A stretch of DNA of 64,000 bases, from the NCBI GenBank assembly GCA_964574195.1, contig CAZNMO010000001.1, forward strand, positions 1 to 64,000, in the 5' to 3' direction. Shown here piece after piece: positions 16,606 to 26,270 of the stretch. Below the pieces are notes generated by a model, which did no database searches, was not told the origin of the DNA, and worked only from the letters and a program-made list of their open reading frames with translations. Every line of letters starts with the position of its first letter. Positions within the stretch are counted from its first letter, which is position 1. The stretch comes from BRH-c25 sp964574195 (GTDB lineage: Bacteria > Bacillota > Clostridia > Lutisporales > Lutisporaceae). The position numbers and the translations under genes are program-made.

Positions 16606-18048
16606 TTACTTCAATTTCTCGCACAATGGTAGGATTTCCTCCAATTTGGCAACGATGCGCTTCTGCTCGGCAAGGGGGGGGAGCGGGATAATCATTTTTG
16701 ACAATGTCTTTCCGTTGCAATTTGGTTGAGCAGTGGCTATCGTGCCATTCCTCAATTGAGTCCAATACAACTGACTTTCCATAAAATACTTCATGTAATC
16801 CGGGCAAAGCACAGAACTATATCTTGTCCTAATCAAGTATCCTGCGTATATAGATTCCTCAGAAACATCCTTAACAAGATATGATTTCCCAACAGTGCCC
16901 CCAGTTCTTGCAAAAAGAATATCGTTCTTTTTTAAGAGGTATGTTTCAATTTCATCTTCTTTAATATCACAGAAAGGGACTGTAGCCCAAAGCACTTTTC
17001 CATCTTGTATATCACTAATTCTAACCATCTTAATGCGTCCAGATTCTTGCGCAGCAGAATTGTAACCATATTGGATTGATTCAGAAAGGTCACCCCAACG
17101 TGCCCACTTCCAGCTCTCGGGAATATCAAAGGGTTTTTCATCCCCAATAATTTCCGGCAGAGGCTTTTCTTGTTTGATAATCCCAGCCTTTATGAGTTTT
17201 TGTTTTTCAGCCTGAATCTGCTTATACAGTTCCTCACCCGTGCCTTCCTCCGGGCGTTGTTCTACTAGCTTGCCCTGAATCGCCATCTGCAGGATGGATT
17301 TCTGCATATCGTCGGGGAAACGCTTGTTGAAGTCCTCCAGCTTGCTCCATGCCTTTTCATAGCGATCTATATATGGCAGCAGTTCCTCGATTTTGGCAAC
17401 GATGCGCTTCTGCTCTGCAAGAGGTGGAACAGGCACCAATGTTAACGCAACTTTATCAGAATTTAGATTATTCACTACTGCGCCAGCTACACGATTACAG
17501 AACTGTTGGAATACCATAGGCGAGCTAAGCAAGTAGTACAAGTAATTCTTATCAAACAGTTCCACAATCGGACGTAATACAAGCCAACCGTCGTGAATGC
17601 ACCCATCAATATTCAATATATATGGGCGTCCAAAGCTCATAGAATTACTTAGTAAGAAATCACCTTTATGCACGAAACGGCTCTTTTTCATTCCTTCAGG
17701 AATGATTTTTTCTTGTGTGCTGTTAATGTATTTACCGCCCTTATCTGTATCGCCTATCTTTATCCAGTTTACTCCGTCGCTTGAATCTGTAAGGTATGCT
17801 TTAATTGGCCTCGGCGAACCACCACGCTCAATTATTAAAGCAGTACCAAGACGAACCCAAAACCAATTATTTGGGATTTCAAAAGGTACTTCATCTTCCT
17901 CAATTTTATCGATGGTCTTCAACTTGTGCATCTCTGCCTGTATCTGCTGATACAATTCTTCTGCAGTGCCTTCCTCTGGGCGCTGCTCCACAAGTTTGCC
18001 CTGTACAGCTAATTGCAGAATGCTGTTTTTCAATTCCTGTGGGGTCAT
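16606..18048 (-). CDS. hsdS: Type I restriction enzyme specificity subunit HsdS
   Basis: The 480-residue protein is the DNA-recognition subunit, to work with the HsdM and HsdR encoded just upstream. It is built as two similar halves. Each starts with a conserved spacer helix (SILQLAVQGKLVEQRPEEGT and SILQMAIQGKLVEQRPEEGT, residues about 9-28 and 253-272), followed by a variable target-recognition domain and the closing LPPLAEQKRIVAK helix region. Two target domains imply a split DNA site. It overlaps hsdM by 4 bases. The second LPPL is written with a run of eight C (eight G on the plus strand at 16674-16681), absent from the first copy. It ends as usual after EILPLCEKLK. Confidence 0.93.
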   Translation of the reverse strand: MTPQELKNSILQLAVQGKLVEQRPEEGTAEELYQQIQAEMHKLKTIDKIEEDEVPFEIPNNWFWVRLGTALIIERGGSPRPIKAYLTDSSDGVNWIKIGDTDKGGKYINSTQEKIIPEGMKKSRFVHKGDFLLSNSMSFGRPYILNIDGCIHDGWLVLRPIVELFDKNYLYYLLSSPMVFQQFCNRVAGAVVNNLNSDKVALTLVPVPPLAEQKRIVAKIEELLPYIDRYEKAWSKLEDFNKRFPDDMQKSILQMAIQGKLVEQRPEEGTGEELYKQIQAEKQKLIKAGIIKQEKPLPEIIGDEKPFDIPESWKWARWGDLSESIQYGYNSAAQESGRIKMVRISDIQDGKVLWATVPFCDIKEDEIETYLLKKNDILFARTGGTVGKSYLVKDVSEESIYAGYLIRTRYSSVLCPDYMKYFMESQLYWTQLRNGTIATAQPNCNGKTLSKMIIPLPPLAEQKRIVAKLEEILPLCEKLK

Positions 18049-19520
18049 TGCACTGCACCCCCAAGAATTACGGTGATTTCGCCAAGTACACGGTCAATCT
18101 CGGCATTCAAAGAAGCCCGCTGTTCCTCATAGCGCTGAATAAGATCCATTGGGGCCAGAATCTCCTCTTCCTCATGGGGATAGCCGCATTGATCAAGGTT
18201 GTAGCTTAAAAACGTGGTAAGCTGCTGGACTGTATATTTCTTAGCCTTGTCAAAGCCGTCTACGTTTATTTCCTTTCTGTCATCCCACCATTCAATGACA
18301 GGGTTAAAATGTTCCAGCTTCATAGGCTTCGTCTTAGAGAAGTGCTTATAGCCCTCCGGCATATCCAAACGATAGAACCAGGTCTCTGTGGTCGGTTTTG
18401 TTCGGTCGAAGAACAGGATGTTAGTGGTGATGGAGGTATAGGGTGAGAATACGCTGCTTGGCATACGGATAACCGTGTGCAGATTGAACTCGGAGAGCAG
18501 CTTCTTCTTTATTGCTACCTTGGCATTATCAGTGCCGAAAAGGAAGCCGTCTGGCAGGATTACAGCCACTCGACCGTTTACCTTCAAGCGGTACATGATA
18601 ACGGACATAAAGAGGTCTGCCGTTTCACTGCTTGCAAGGTCGGATGGGAAATGATTCTTGACCTCCGCCTTTTCGCTGCCTCCGTATGGAGGATTCATTA
18701 GTATGAAATCAAATTGATCGTCTTCAGTATAATCCAGTACATCACGTAGCAGAGCGTTATCATGATAGATTTTAGGAACATCCAAGCCATGGAGAAGCAT
18801 ATTTGTTATGCAGAGTATATACGGAAACTGCTTCTTTTCGATGCCATAGATAGAGTTATCATATTCAATTTGCTCTTCTGTGGTCTTTTTCTGAGGAGCC
18901 AATTCCTTAAGCCAGCTTGTAATAAAGCCGCCTGTTCCGCATGCGAAATCTGCCATCTTCTTACCGATTTCAGGCTGGATCATTTTTGCCATGAAATCCG
19001 TAACAGCACGGGGAGTATAGAATTCTCCCGAAGAACCTGCGCTTTGCAATTCACGGAGAATAGACTCATAGATTTCACCAAAGGCATGGCTTTCTTCGTA
19101 GTCGCTCAAATCCAGCTCGTCAATGATATTGATGACCTGGCGGAGCAGAACACCATCCTTCATGTAGTTGTTAGCGTCCTCAAAGGTAGTCTTGACGATG
19201 GACTTTTTGATGGGTGTGTCCGGGGTGACATTAAGACCCTTAAGGGTGGGAAACAGAGTGTTGTTGACAAAGTTAAGGAGGGTATCGCCGGTCATGGCTT
19301 TGCCGCTCTTGTCATCCACGGCCCAGCTTCGCCAACGGCACTTATCCGGGATGATGGATTGATAATCATCCTCGTCCATGTCCCAGTCCTGTTCCTTGGC
19401 ATCATATACCTTTAAAAATAACATCCATGCAATCTGCTCGATACGTTGGGCATCGCCGTTGATACCGGCATCATTGCGCATTATATCCCGAAGTCTTTTG
19501 ACAAAATTAGTTAAGCTCAT
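18045..19520 (-). CDS. hsdM: Type I restriction enzyme methylase subunit HsdM
   Basis: This is an N6-adenine DNA methyltransferase of 491 residues, the M subunit of the type I complex. The N-terminal helical HsdM_N domain comes first (MSLTNFVKRLRDIMRNDAG). Motif I for S-adenosylmethionine is FACGTGG near residue 190, and the catalytic motif IV N-P-P-Y is at about residues 275-278. The S-A-G-x-S-G-E-F-Y-T-P-R segment before motif I is typical. It lies between hsdR (3-base gap) and hsdS (4-base overlap) in one transcript. With HsdS alone it would form the modification enzyme; with HsdR, the restriction enzyme. All key motifs are intact. Confidence 0.95.
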   Translation of the reverse strand: MSLTNFVKRLRDIMRNDAGINGDAQRIEQIAWMLFLKVYDAKEQDWDMDEDDYQSIIPDKCRWRSWAVDDKSGKAMTGDTLLNFVNNTLFPTLKGLNVTPDTPIKKSIVKTTFEDANNYMKDGVLLRQVINIIDELDLSDYEESHAFGEIYESILRELQSAGSSGEFYTPRAVTDFMAKMIQPEIGKKMADFACGTGGFITSWLKELAPQKKTTEEQIEYDNSIYGIEKKQFPYILCITNMLLHGLDVPKIYHDNALLRDVLDYTEDDQFDFILMNPPYGGSEKAEVKNHFPSDLASSETADLFMSVIMYRLKVNGRVAVILPDGFLFGTDNAKVAIKKKLLSEFNLHTVIRMPSSVFSPYTSITTNILFFDRTKPTTETWFYRLDMPEGYKHFSKTKPMKLEHFNPVIEWWDDRKEINVDGFDKAKKYTVQQLTTFLSYNLDQCGYPHEEEEILAPMDLIQRYEEQRASLNAEIDRVLGEITVILGGAVQ

Positions 19521-19523
19521 TAT

Positions 19524-21866
19524 TTAACCTACCTTATATAGTTCTTCTTCCAGTTCCTTTATGGCTTTCAAATAGCCTTCCTTACCACCAAAGAACTGTG
19601 CGATCCTTGAAGGCTTGCCGAATTTCTGGAACGGGTCAAGCTTTAAAATTTCTGTTTTCTCAATCTCATAAATGCCAGTATTCATATATTTCTCCAGAAG
19701 CGCCTCAAGAACATCACGGGCCACACCCTTGTATTTGCTCAGGAAATCACGTTTTTTAACACTGTTGGCACGCTCGTGGCGTGTCAGAGGTTTCTGGTTA
19801 AACGCAACATAGCATATAAAATCAAAATCATCCACATCTGACATACTCTGATCAGCTTTCATGCTTTCCAGATCAATGCCTCGTTCCAAGAGCAATTCAC
19901 GGATGCTTTCTTTCTTATCCTCGACAGACCACTGACGGATAAAATTATCGAGAGAAGCATATGTTCCGAGAATGTTGGACTTGGTATAATCCACAATACT
20001 CTCCTGACGGAGCAGCTTACCGTTGGCGTCATAAACCGAAACGGTCTTGCCGATTACCTCGACCCTACACCCTTGTTCATCAATGATAGGCTTTTCTTTT
20101 GAATCAGGGCCTGGGCCGGGAGGCGTTACAGGGCCGGGTCCCCCTGGCTTAGAGCCACCTTTGCCGTAGTCATCATCCTGTTCAATGGGGCCATCCCATT
20201 CAGGATCAGCAAACAGGCGTGTCACATTGCGGAAGTCCATGACTATAAAGTGTGTTTTGCCTTCCTTCTCTCGGAGCCGAGTACCACGGCCGATAATCTG
20301 CTTGAACTCTGTCATGGAGCCGATCATCTGGTCGAGGACGATCAGTTTGGTCATCTTGCAGTCTGCACCGGTGGAGAGAAGTTTAGACGTAGTTGCAATC
20401 ACAGGGTACGGAGCAGCAACTGATATAAAATAGTCCAGCTTGCTCTTGCCATACACATCGCTACCTGTTATACGAACCACATAATCGGGGTTATTCTGAA
20501 CCATATCGGCGTTGAGATTGGTCAGTGCAACCCGCATCCGCTCAGCATGATCCTCGGTGGCACAGAACACAATGGTTTTCTGCATTCTATCCGTACTCTT
20601 CAGATATTCCGTGATTTCCTTGGCAACCTCATATGTACGGTCTTCGAGGATGATATTGTAATCGAAATCACTATTGGTGTAGATACGGTCTTCGATTTCC
20701 TGACCATTCTTGTCCAGCTGTCCTTTATACGGACGCCAGCCTTCGCCTATGTTGGTACGAATATTGATTACCTTGAAAGGTGCAAGGAAACCGTCCTCAA
20801 TGCCCTCACGCAAGCTGTAAGTGTATATAGGTTCACCAAAATAATCGATGTTGGAGATGTATTTTGTTTCCTTAGGTGTTGCGGTCATACCAATCTGCGT
20901 TGCGGAGGAGAAGTAATCCAGTATCTTACGCCAGTTGCTGTCTTTCTTTGCAGAACCCCTGTGACACTCATCCACGATAATGAGGTCGAAAAATTCCTTT
21001 TGGAACAAAGAAGCGAAACGCATGACCGGATCGTCATCCGGCGTACTGTCATCGGAATCTTCGTTTCCGGCAAGCTGCTGATACAATGAGAAGTAAACCT
21101 CGTGTGAAGTGATAGTCACGGGGTCATCCTTGACGAAATTAATTTTATGGATAGTCTTTTCGAGCGGGGCAAAATCCTGCTGAATTGACTGGTCGACGAG
21201 AATGTTACGGTCAGCAAGGTACAGCACTTTTTTCTTAATGCCACTTTTCAGCAGACGGTATACAATTTGGAAGGCCGTATAAGTCTTTCCGGTGCCGGTG
21301 GCCATGACCAGAAGCAGCCTTTGTTGACCCTTCGCTATGGCGTCTACAGTACGGTTGACCGCATTGCGCTGATAATAGCGGGGTGCGTATGTGGTCTGAC
21401 TTGTGTAGTATGGCTGGCTGATGATTTGCTTTTCTTTATCGGTCAGGCCCTTTGCGAAATAATAACGGGCTATCAGCTCATCAGAGGACGGAAATTCAGA
21501 CAATTCAAGCTGTCGTTCCTGTCCTGTGAAAAAATCGTGCTCATAAAATGCATCACCGTTGGAACTGTACGCAAAAGGCACATCAAGCATCTGCGCATAG
21601 GTCATGGCTTGCTGCAATCCGAAGGATACAGTGTGATTGTTGTCCTTTGCCTCAACTACGGCGATAGGATTGTTCGCATTGACATAAAGAACATAGTCAG
21701 CCTTTTTAGGTTTTTCTCGGACCACAAAATTCCCTTTGAGGTTGATCTTACCATCAGTGATTTTGGTTTCCATTGTAATATGGTCAACACTCCACTTTGA
21801 GGTGATTGCCGGAGTGATATAGCGGAGCTTAATGTCTTCCTCGGTCATATGTTTTTTGTCAATCAT
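19524..21866 (-). CDS. hsdR: Type I restriction enzyme subunit HsdR
   Basis: This is the DNA translocase and nuclease subunit, 780 residues. The N-terminal nuclease domain shows the V-E-A-K motif near residue 70 (AVVEAKDNNH). The motor has Walker A in MATGTGKTYTA near residue 188, DECH near 293 and motif VI G-R-G-T-R-L-R. A glycine- and proline-rich linker (GGPGPVTPPGPGPD) precedes the C-terminal helical part that contacts HsdM. The start ATG 21866 follows AAGGAGTG, and a promoter is visible upstream. It is the first gene of the hsdR-hsdM-hsdS operon, the EcoR124/EcoprrI-like order. Base composition is less AT-rich than in the neighbouring trio, which suggests a separate origin. Confidence 0.94.
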   Translation of the reverse strand: MIDKKHMTEEDIKLRYITPAITSKWSVDHITMETKITDGKINLKGNFVVREKPKKADYVLYVNANNPIAVVEAKDNNHTVSFGLQQAMTYAQMLDVPFAYSSNGDAFYEHDFFTGQERQLELSEFPSSDELIARYYFAKGLTDKEKQIISQPYYTSQTTYAPRYYQRNAVNRTVDAIAKGQQRLLLVMATGTGKTYTAFQIVYRLLKSGIKKKVLYLADRNILVDQSIQQDFAPLEKTIHKINFVKDDPVTITSHEVYFSLYQQLAGNEDSDDSTPDDDPVMRFASLFQKEFFDLIIVDECHRGSAKKDSNWRKILDYFSSATQIGMTATPKETKYISNIDYFGEPIYTYSLREGIEDGFLAPFKVINIRTNIGEGWRPYKGQLDKNGQEIEDRIYTNSDFDYNIILEDRTYEVAKEITEYLKSTDRMQKTIVFCATEDHAERMRVALTNLNADMVQNNPDYVVRITGSDVYGKSKLDYFISVAAPYPVIATTSKLLSTGADCKMTKLIVLDQMIGSMTEFKQIIGRGTRLREKEGKTHFIVMDFRNVTRLFADPEWDGPIEQDDDYGKGGSKPGGPGPVTPPGPGPDSKEKPIIDEQGCRVEVIGKTVSVYDANGKLLRQESIVDYTKSNILGTYASLDNFIRQWSVEDKKESIRELLLERGIDLESMKADQSMSDVDDFDFICYVAFNQKPLTRHERANSVKKRDFLSKYKGVARDVLEALLEKYMNTGIYEIEKTEILKLDPFQKFGKPSRIAQFFGGKEGYLKAIKELEEELYKVG

Positions 21867-21914
21867 GAATTGTCACTCCTTTCCTCATCTTCAAGATAGC
21901 CGATAACAACCTAT

Positions 21915-21943
21915 ATTATACCATATTAACTGTTATTTAGTAA
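21915..21943 (-). promoter_or_regulatory. Promoter of the hsdRMS operon
   Basis: On the minus strand there is TTACTA (21943-21938), a 17-base spacer and a perfect TATAAT (21920-21915). It lies about 50 bases before the hsdR start. The hexamers and spacing fit the housekeeping sigma factor. Confidence 0.65.
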
Positions 21944-22412
21944 CTGAATGAGAAGGATTCGTATACATTAAGCTGCAAATAGGCAGATTTGTTTTTCAGA
22001 AATGAATTGCTACTATGTGCCTTTAGATAGTGTATACATATACGACTAAAAACAATGAGGCATGGTTTACAAATTGTAATCAGCAACGGTATTATTGAAA
22101 AATTCATTGTTAATATAGAAAAATTTGGATACAAGAAACAGAAAATGCTATGTTCCCTTTGAATAATTTGCAAAGGTTAAGTTACATTATTCTTATAAAC
22201 GAAACAAGGAAAACTCATATGAGTTCTCCTAAAAATGCAACTATCAACTTATGAACCTGCAAATGTAGAGTTAATAATTCCTATTAACTGCATTGCTTAA
22301 TGTAACACTTACGTATTGCAGAAAACATTCTGTAAATTCTGTGCAACAAACAACAGGCGCGTTCAACCTTATCATAAAAATAATGATGAAAGTATTCACT
22401 GTAATCTTTATT
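21944..22412. other. Non-coding AT-rich stretch between hsdR and the GHKL gene
   Basis: I see no supported gene here; short open frames lack ribosome sites. A near-perfect palindrome of 24 bases (core aactcatatgagtt) lies at 22207-22230. It has no T run. It could be an operator or a leftover of an insertion. Confidence 0.4.
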
Positions 22413-24056
22413 CTATGCGAGATTATATTGCGCTTCTATAAAAATCTGAGTAATGTTGCTAATTTCTATTACTGGTATAGCCTTTTGGGTGCCATATTTT
22501 ATTATCCACTCTCCTCCTACTTTCACCAGGTCTACCATATTTCCATCTACGAGTCTTTTCCTTTCATTATCGTCCAGATCTACTTTCCAACAGATCACAT
22601 AGTCAAAAGTATTGTATAGATGTTCATGCTTAAATAAATTACTAAGCTTGTACTCTACCTCTACCAGTACCTTTTCTCCATTCTCATTAATGCAGATCAT
22701 ATCAGTGGCTGACTGATGTGAATAGTGTCCGATTTTCTGAATATACTTTACCATTTTTGAACTTTTTTCATTAGCTAATAGCATAGCAAATAACAATGCT
22801 ACTTGTGATTCGTTGTCTGGCTTCTTAGTAATTGGAAATCCATCAAGATTTAGGTCATCAATTTTATCAAATAAATCAACCCTTGTCTTCAGCTTTTTTT
22901 GTCTTTGATTAATCGAGTTCTCGATTTCCTCATCTCTTCTAAGCTTAAAATATCCTTCTTCTCCCAATGGGATTATGTCTTCATTGATGATTTTTCTCGC
23001 TTCTTCAAGCACCCACTTTACTTTTAGATCCTCTTGGTTAGAAATGTTATTCCTATCAGCAGTTAACTCAAAGCTCTGTGAATTTACTAGAAGATGGTAG
23101 TGCTGATGAATTGGATCCGTTATAAGATTGTTTCTCTTTGCAAAGGGAATAAAATCCTTTGCCAAATAAATACCAAATCTTGTTTTTAAGGTTTCTCCCG
23201 ATTTGAGCTTAACTATACTCCTCCTACAGTTTATCCCAGATATTGTCCCATATATTTGGAACGAAACGTACTCCCCGTTAATATTTGTTGCTCTATGATA
23301 AGGCCCGAAATGCCTACAATAGTTGACAGACCTTTTGTATATTTCTTCACATGGGTCTTCCTTTGGTTTTTCTTGAGGAGGATAGAATGGATGTGTTCCT
23401 GCAATCTCTTCTTTTACTCCCTGTATTCTATCTTCAATAAATACTCGAGGGACAATTTGCATGTTGTGGATATACTTATGTAATTCTGAATAATTTGAGA
23501 AGTAGCTTTTGAAGCTTCCTGCTGCAGTATACCACCGTATATAGTCCTTTATTGTTTCAAAATTAAAATACCTTTCTGGATTATCGATTTTGTAGCCTTC
23601 AATACTGATTGTGGTTCCGCATTTTCCATGTTGTGGTTCTACCTTTTCGACTGAGTATTCAGGTAACTCGTTACTAGACAGATGCTCCCAAGGTTTATCC
23701 ATAATAGCCCTATATGCTTCACCATTGCCAGTCTGAGTAACTAAAGCAATTCTATCACATTTAAAGTATATCTTTGTACCAAGCCCCTTCTCACCAATCC
23801 CTATCTTGTCTTTATCTGAATCACCCAGATTAAAAAACTTGTGTATTTTGTCTAGGTCCATACCGTTGCCATCATCTTGTATCTCCAGTACAAACTTTCC
23901 ATACTTATTTCTCTGAGTAATAATGGAAATCACTTTTGCTTCAGCGTCGTGAGAATTACTTATACCCTCCCTTATGTTCTCTAGCGGATTTACAATGTTT
24001 TGTGCAATCTCTTTAAAGAGTGTTATGTCATTTACATGAGGTTTGTAAGTCTCCAT
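22413..24056 (-). CDS. GHKL ATPase with nuclease-like C-terminus (putative defence protein)
   Basis: The 547-residue protein begins with an Hsp90/MutL-type ATP-binding domain: N-box ENIREGISNSHDAEA (about 26-40), G1 D61-DGNGM and G2 G86-IGEKGLGTK. The middle has no motif I know. The C-terminal 110 residues contain A-T-D near 451 and V-L-V-E-V-E-Y-K near 463-470, then FDYVICW. This is the D...ExE/K arrangement of PD-(D/E)XK nucleases. A nuclease driven by a GHKL ATPase is a common design in prokaryotic conflict systems. It is next to the type I restriction operon and divergent from a small XRE regulator, which fits a controlled defence gene. The ATPase call is firm, the nuclease call tentative. 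MutL itself is excluded by the size and the C-terminus. Confidence 0.7.
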   Translation of the reverse strand: METYKPHVNDITLFKEIAQNIVNPLENIREGISNSHDAEAKVISIITQRNKYGKFVLEIQDDGNGMDLDKIHKFFNLGDSDKDKIGIGEKGLGTKIYFKCDRIALVTQTGNGEAYRAIMDKPWEHLSSNELPEYSVEKVEPQHGKCGTTISIEGYKIDNPERYFNFETIKDYIRWYTAAGSFKSYFSNYSELHKYIHNMQIVPRVFIEDRIQGVKEEIAGTHPFYPPQEKPKEDPCEEIYKRSVNYCRHFGPYHRATNINGEYVSFQIYGTISGINCRRSIVKLKSGETLKTRFGIYLAKDFIPFAKRNNLITDPIHQHYHLLVNSQSFELTADRNNISNQEDLKVKWVLEEARKIINEDIIPLGEEGYFKLRRDEEIENSINQRQKKLKTRVDLFDKIDDLNLDGFPITKKPDNESQVALLFAMLLANEKSSKMVKYIQKIGHYSHQSATDMICINENGEKVLVEVEYKLSNLFKHEHLYNTFDYVICWKVDLDDNERKRLVDGNMVDLVKVGGEWIIKYGTQKAIPVIEISNITQIFIEAQYNLA

Positions 24057-24182
24057 ATTGCTTCACCATCTTTCGTATGCTTACAAATCAAGAAAAAAAT
24101 AATCAATATGTGATATTCACATATTGTAGTATTTTCTTTCCTATAGAATTAATACATATAATTTAAAAATAGGATGATGGGG

Positions 24183-24407
24183 ATGGAAGAACGCAATATA
24201 ATAGGTTTAAAAATCAAACAAATACGTCAACAAAAAAAACTAACTCAGGAACAATTAGCTGCTCGTTTAAATGTCCTTGGTATTGAAATCGACCAACCTA
24301 TGATAACCCGTATAGAAAACCAGTCAAGAAATTTGCTAGACTTCGAAATTAAAGGCTTCTCAGAAGCTTTAGGAGTTAGTATTGAAGAACTATTCGAAAA
24401 CAACTAG
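24183..24407 (+). CDS. Small XRE-family transcription regulator
   Basis: This is a Cro/C1-type helix-turn-helix protein of 74 residues (77 if the first of three nearby ATG codons at 24174 is used). The pattern is complete: IKQIRQQKKLTQEQLAARLN, recognition helix QPMITRIENQSRN and a closing SEALGVSIEELF. There is no extra domain, so it is a pure DNA-binding repressor or activator. It is transcribed away from the GHKL gene across a 126-base gap and is the natural candidate to regulate both itself and that gene. Confidence 0.85.
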   Translation: MEERNIIGLKIKQIRQQKKLTQEQLAARLNVLGIEIDQPMITRIENQSRNLLDFEIKGFSEALGVSIEELFENN

Positions 24408-24440
24408 AAGCTTCTTTGGTTCATAAATCAAAGAGGCTTC
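24406..24440 (+). terminator. Terminator of the XRE regulator gene
   Basis: agaagc-tctttg pairs with caaaga-gcttct, with one mismatched base pair, across a 10-base loop. The stem begins within the stop codon region and is followed by T-rich sequence (TAATGTTTTTATGG). Confidence 0.65.
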
Positions 24441-24672
24441 TAATGTTTTTATGGTAATGAGAAATCTTACATTGTTTCGTTTATGCTATCTACATATTCA
24501 ATCTATTTGAGTTATATATCGGTTTGACTGTTCTGTTACTTAATATTTAGTATAAGTTTTGGTAGATATACTAATACCTAAGGTCTGTTATATTATAGCT
24601 TTATATACATTCGGTATAGTTCCTGCTATATTTTTTATGTATGTCATGTTATTTTTATTCTTTATATGATAT

Positions 24673-26133
24673 TTATTTGATTTCGTATTTCTCCAGTGTT
24701 GAGGTGACTGTCATTCCCTCGGATACAAACTCTCTTTTTACCATACCCACACCGGCCTTGAAATACTCGTACATAGTTGAATTTTCTGTCTTGATGCTTA
24801 CCTTTATGCAATCGGTGAACTTGCCGGCTTGTGTTTCAACCACTGCATCCGTTGCTACGATCTCTCTGCTGTCTCCCGAATTCTTCCACTTGGTTCCTGC
24901 TTTAAGCGGTGCCTTGAGGATCACAGTTGCATCATTTGCTTTCTCCTTCATAAGGTTCTTCTGGTCATATTCCTCACCTCGAAGGAAGACACGCACTATT
25001 TCCTTATCTGTGACCCTAAATATGGACGAACTTACAGTACCGCCGTTATCTTCGGAAAACTGCGCTCTATCTCCCTCTCTGAACAGGGCCTTGCGCACGA
25101 AGGCGGCATATTCGTTCCCTTCTCCAAGGTATTTCCAGGTACTTCCCACACTTACAGGGAAAAAGTTCTGCAAGCTCAATTGTTCCGGTGCCTCAACCCC
25201 ACATTTGTCAATGGTCTGGATCGGATTGTTCTTCAGTATTTCTTCCACCTCTTCATAGCCTGCCGGGAATGCATAATTGTAGCGGGCTGGAAGTGCGAAA
25301 ACATAGCCGATGTTGCGGCCTAACTCAGATGGGTTCATTGGTGCTGCTCCGATGTGAAAATCCCCCTTCTGTAGAGCATCCCACTGAGCCAGTGTGAATA
25401 CCATTATCGGAATATCCTGTCTGGGAGTCTTTTCGGTCCACTTTGGATGTCTTATGGAAATCAATGGACCGGCTTCATTTACCTTGCCGGTGCCTTCCCA
25501 CTTGCCTGTCACTATTTTAAAGCCCTTCCAGCTGTCCGGCAGAGGGAAGTTAAAGCCATACTGTGTGTTTTTATAGATCACTGCCTCAGGTTTGTCAGTT
25601 GGAGCGGTCTCTTCATATTTTCCAAGGGCAACCTCACTAATGAGCCATTTGGTATCAATAGCCTTTATTATAAGGGTAATTGGACGCTTAGCAACTATTC
25701 CTGTTTTTCCATCCTTCTCATTTGCTACTTCAATTATTTTGCCGTCAACCTGGTACGCAGTCTCTGAAAGCTGCTTTGCATCAATAATTTCTATACGGTC
25801 CGGCCACGGGCTTGAGGTTTGCCTTCCGGGAGCATTGGAAGGGTCGCTTATCCACTTTGCTATAAGCTCCTGGGTCACAAACTCGCCGTAATTCTCCTTC
25901 AAGCTCTTTTCAAGTACATCTTTTGGAGCTAGAAGTGATACGTTCTGAAGCTTCTTTCCGAAGGCCTCTACAATTTCTTTAATTCCTTTTTCATCAATTA
26001 CACCAGGTTTATTATCATTGACTTCCCCGCCTGTCTGTTTGGGCTCTTTATCATCGCTGGCACTTGTATTTGAACAAGCCAGCATTGAAACACTCAATAC
26101 GATGATCAATGCAAGCAATAACAGCCTTTTCAT
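24673..26133 (-). CDS. Surface lipoprotein of unknown function
   Basis: The start ATG 26133 has AGGAGG upstream and opens a lipoprotein signal: M-K-R, then LLLLALIIVLSVSML, then the lipobox L-A-C-S with cysteine at residue 20. The mature protein of about 466 residues would be anchored to the outer face of the membrane. The first part has a negatively charged linker with Asp, Lys and Glu, and the middle shows an NTQYGFNFPLPDSWKG motif seen in many clostridial lipoproteins. The last 150 residues form another domain with a F-P-V-S-V-G-S-T-W-K-Y segment. No enzyme motif is seen, so no substrate can be named. Confidence 0.8.
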   Translation of the reverse strand: MKRLLLLALIIVLSVSMLACSNTSASDDKEPKQTGGEVNDNKPGVIDEKGIKEIVEAFGKKLQNVSLLAPKDVLEKSLKENYGEFVTQELIAKWISDPSNAPGRQTSSPWPDRIEIIDAKQLSETAYQVDGKIIEVANEKDGKTGIVAKRPITLIIKAIDTKWLISEVALGKYEETAPTDKPEAVIYKNTQYGFNFPLPDSWKGFKIVTGKWEGTGKVNEAGPLISIRHPKWTEKTPRQDIPIMVFTLAQWDALQKGDFHIGAAPMNPSELGRNIGYVFALPARYNYAFPAGYEEVEEILKNNPIQTIDKCGVEAPEQLSLQNFFPVSVGSTWKYLGEGNEYAAFVRKALFREGDRAQFSEDNGGTVSSSIFRVTDKEIVRVFLRGEEYDQKNLMKEKANDATVILKAPLKAGTKWKNSGDSREIVATDAVVETQAGKFTDCIKVSIKTENSTMYEYFKAGVGMVKREFVSEGMTVTSTLEKYEIK

Positions 26134-26270
26134 GTGTTTTCCTCCTAAATTTATTCTTATATTTCTTTGACGTAAAAAGCCACATATTCGTTCCATAAAT
26201 AAAGGTCAGGCTTAGGTATTCCCATTTTTCATCTTGAAATACACAAAGCCTGACCATATTTTTTGTTTTT

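Noticed and set aside
16655..17440. Long direct repeats within hsdS (about 35 bases, two places)
   Set aside because: They encode the conserved spacer regions of the two half-subunits and do not need a mobile or CRISPR explanation.
18762..19415. Plus-strand open frame of 217 residues inside hsdM
   Set aside because: It is antisense to a gene with all methylase motifs and has no domain of its own.
22293..22619. Plus-strand open frame of 108 residues
   Set aside because: It overlaps the end of the GHKL gene in antisense, has no ribosome site and no recognisable domain.
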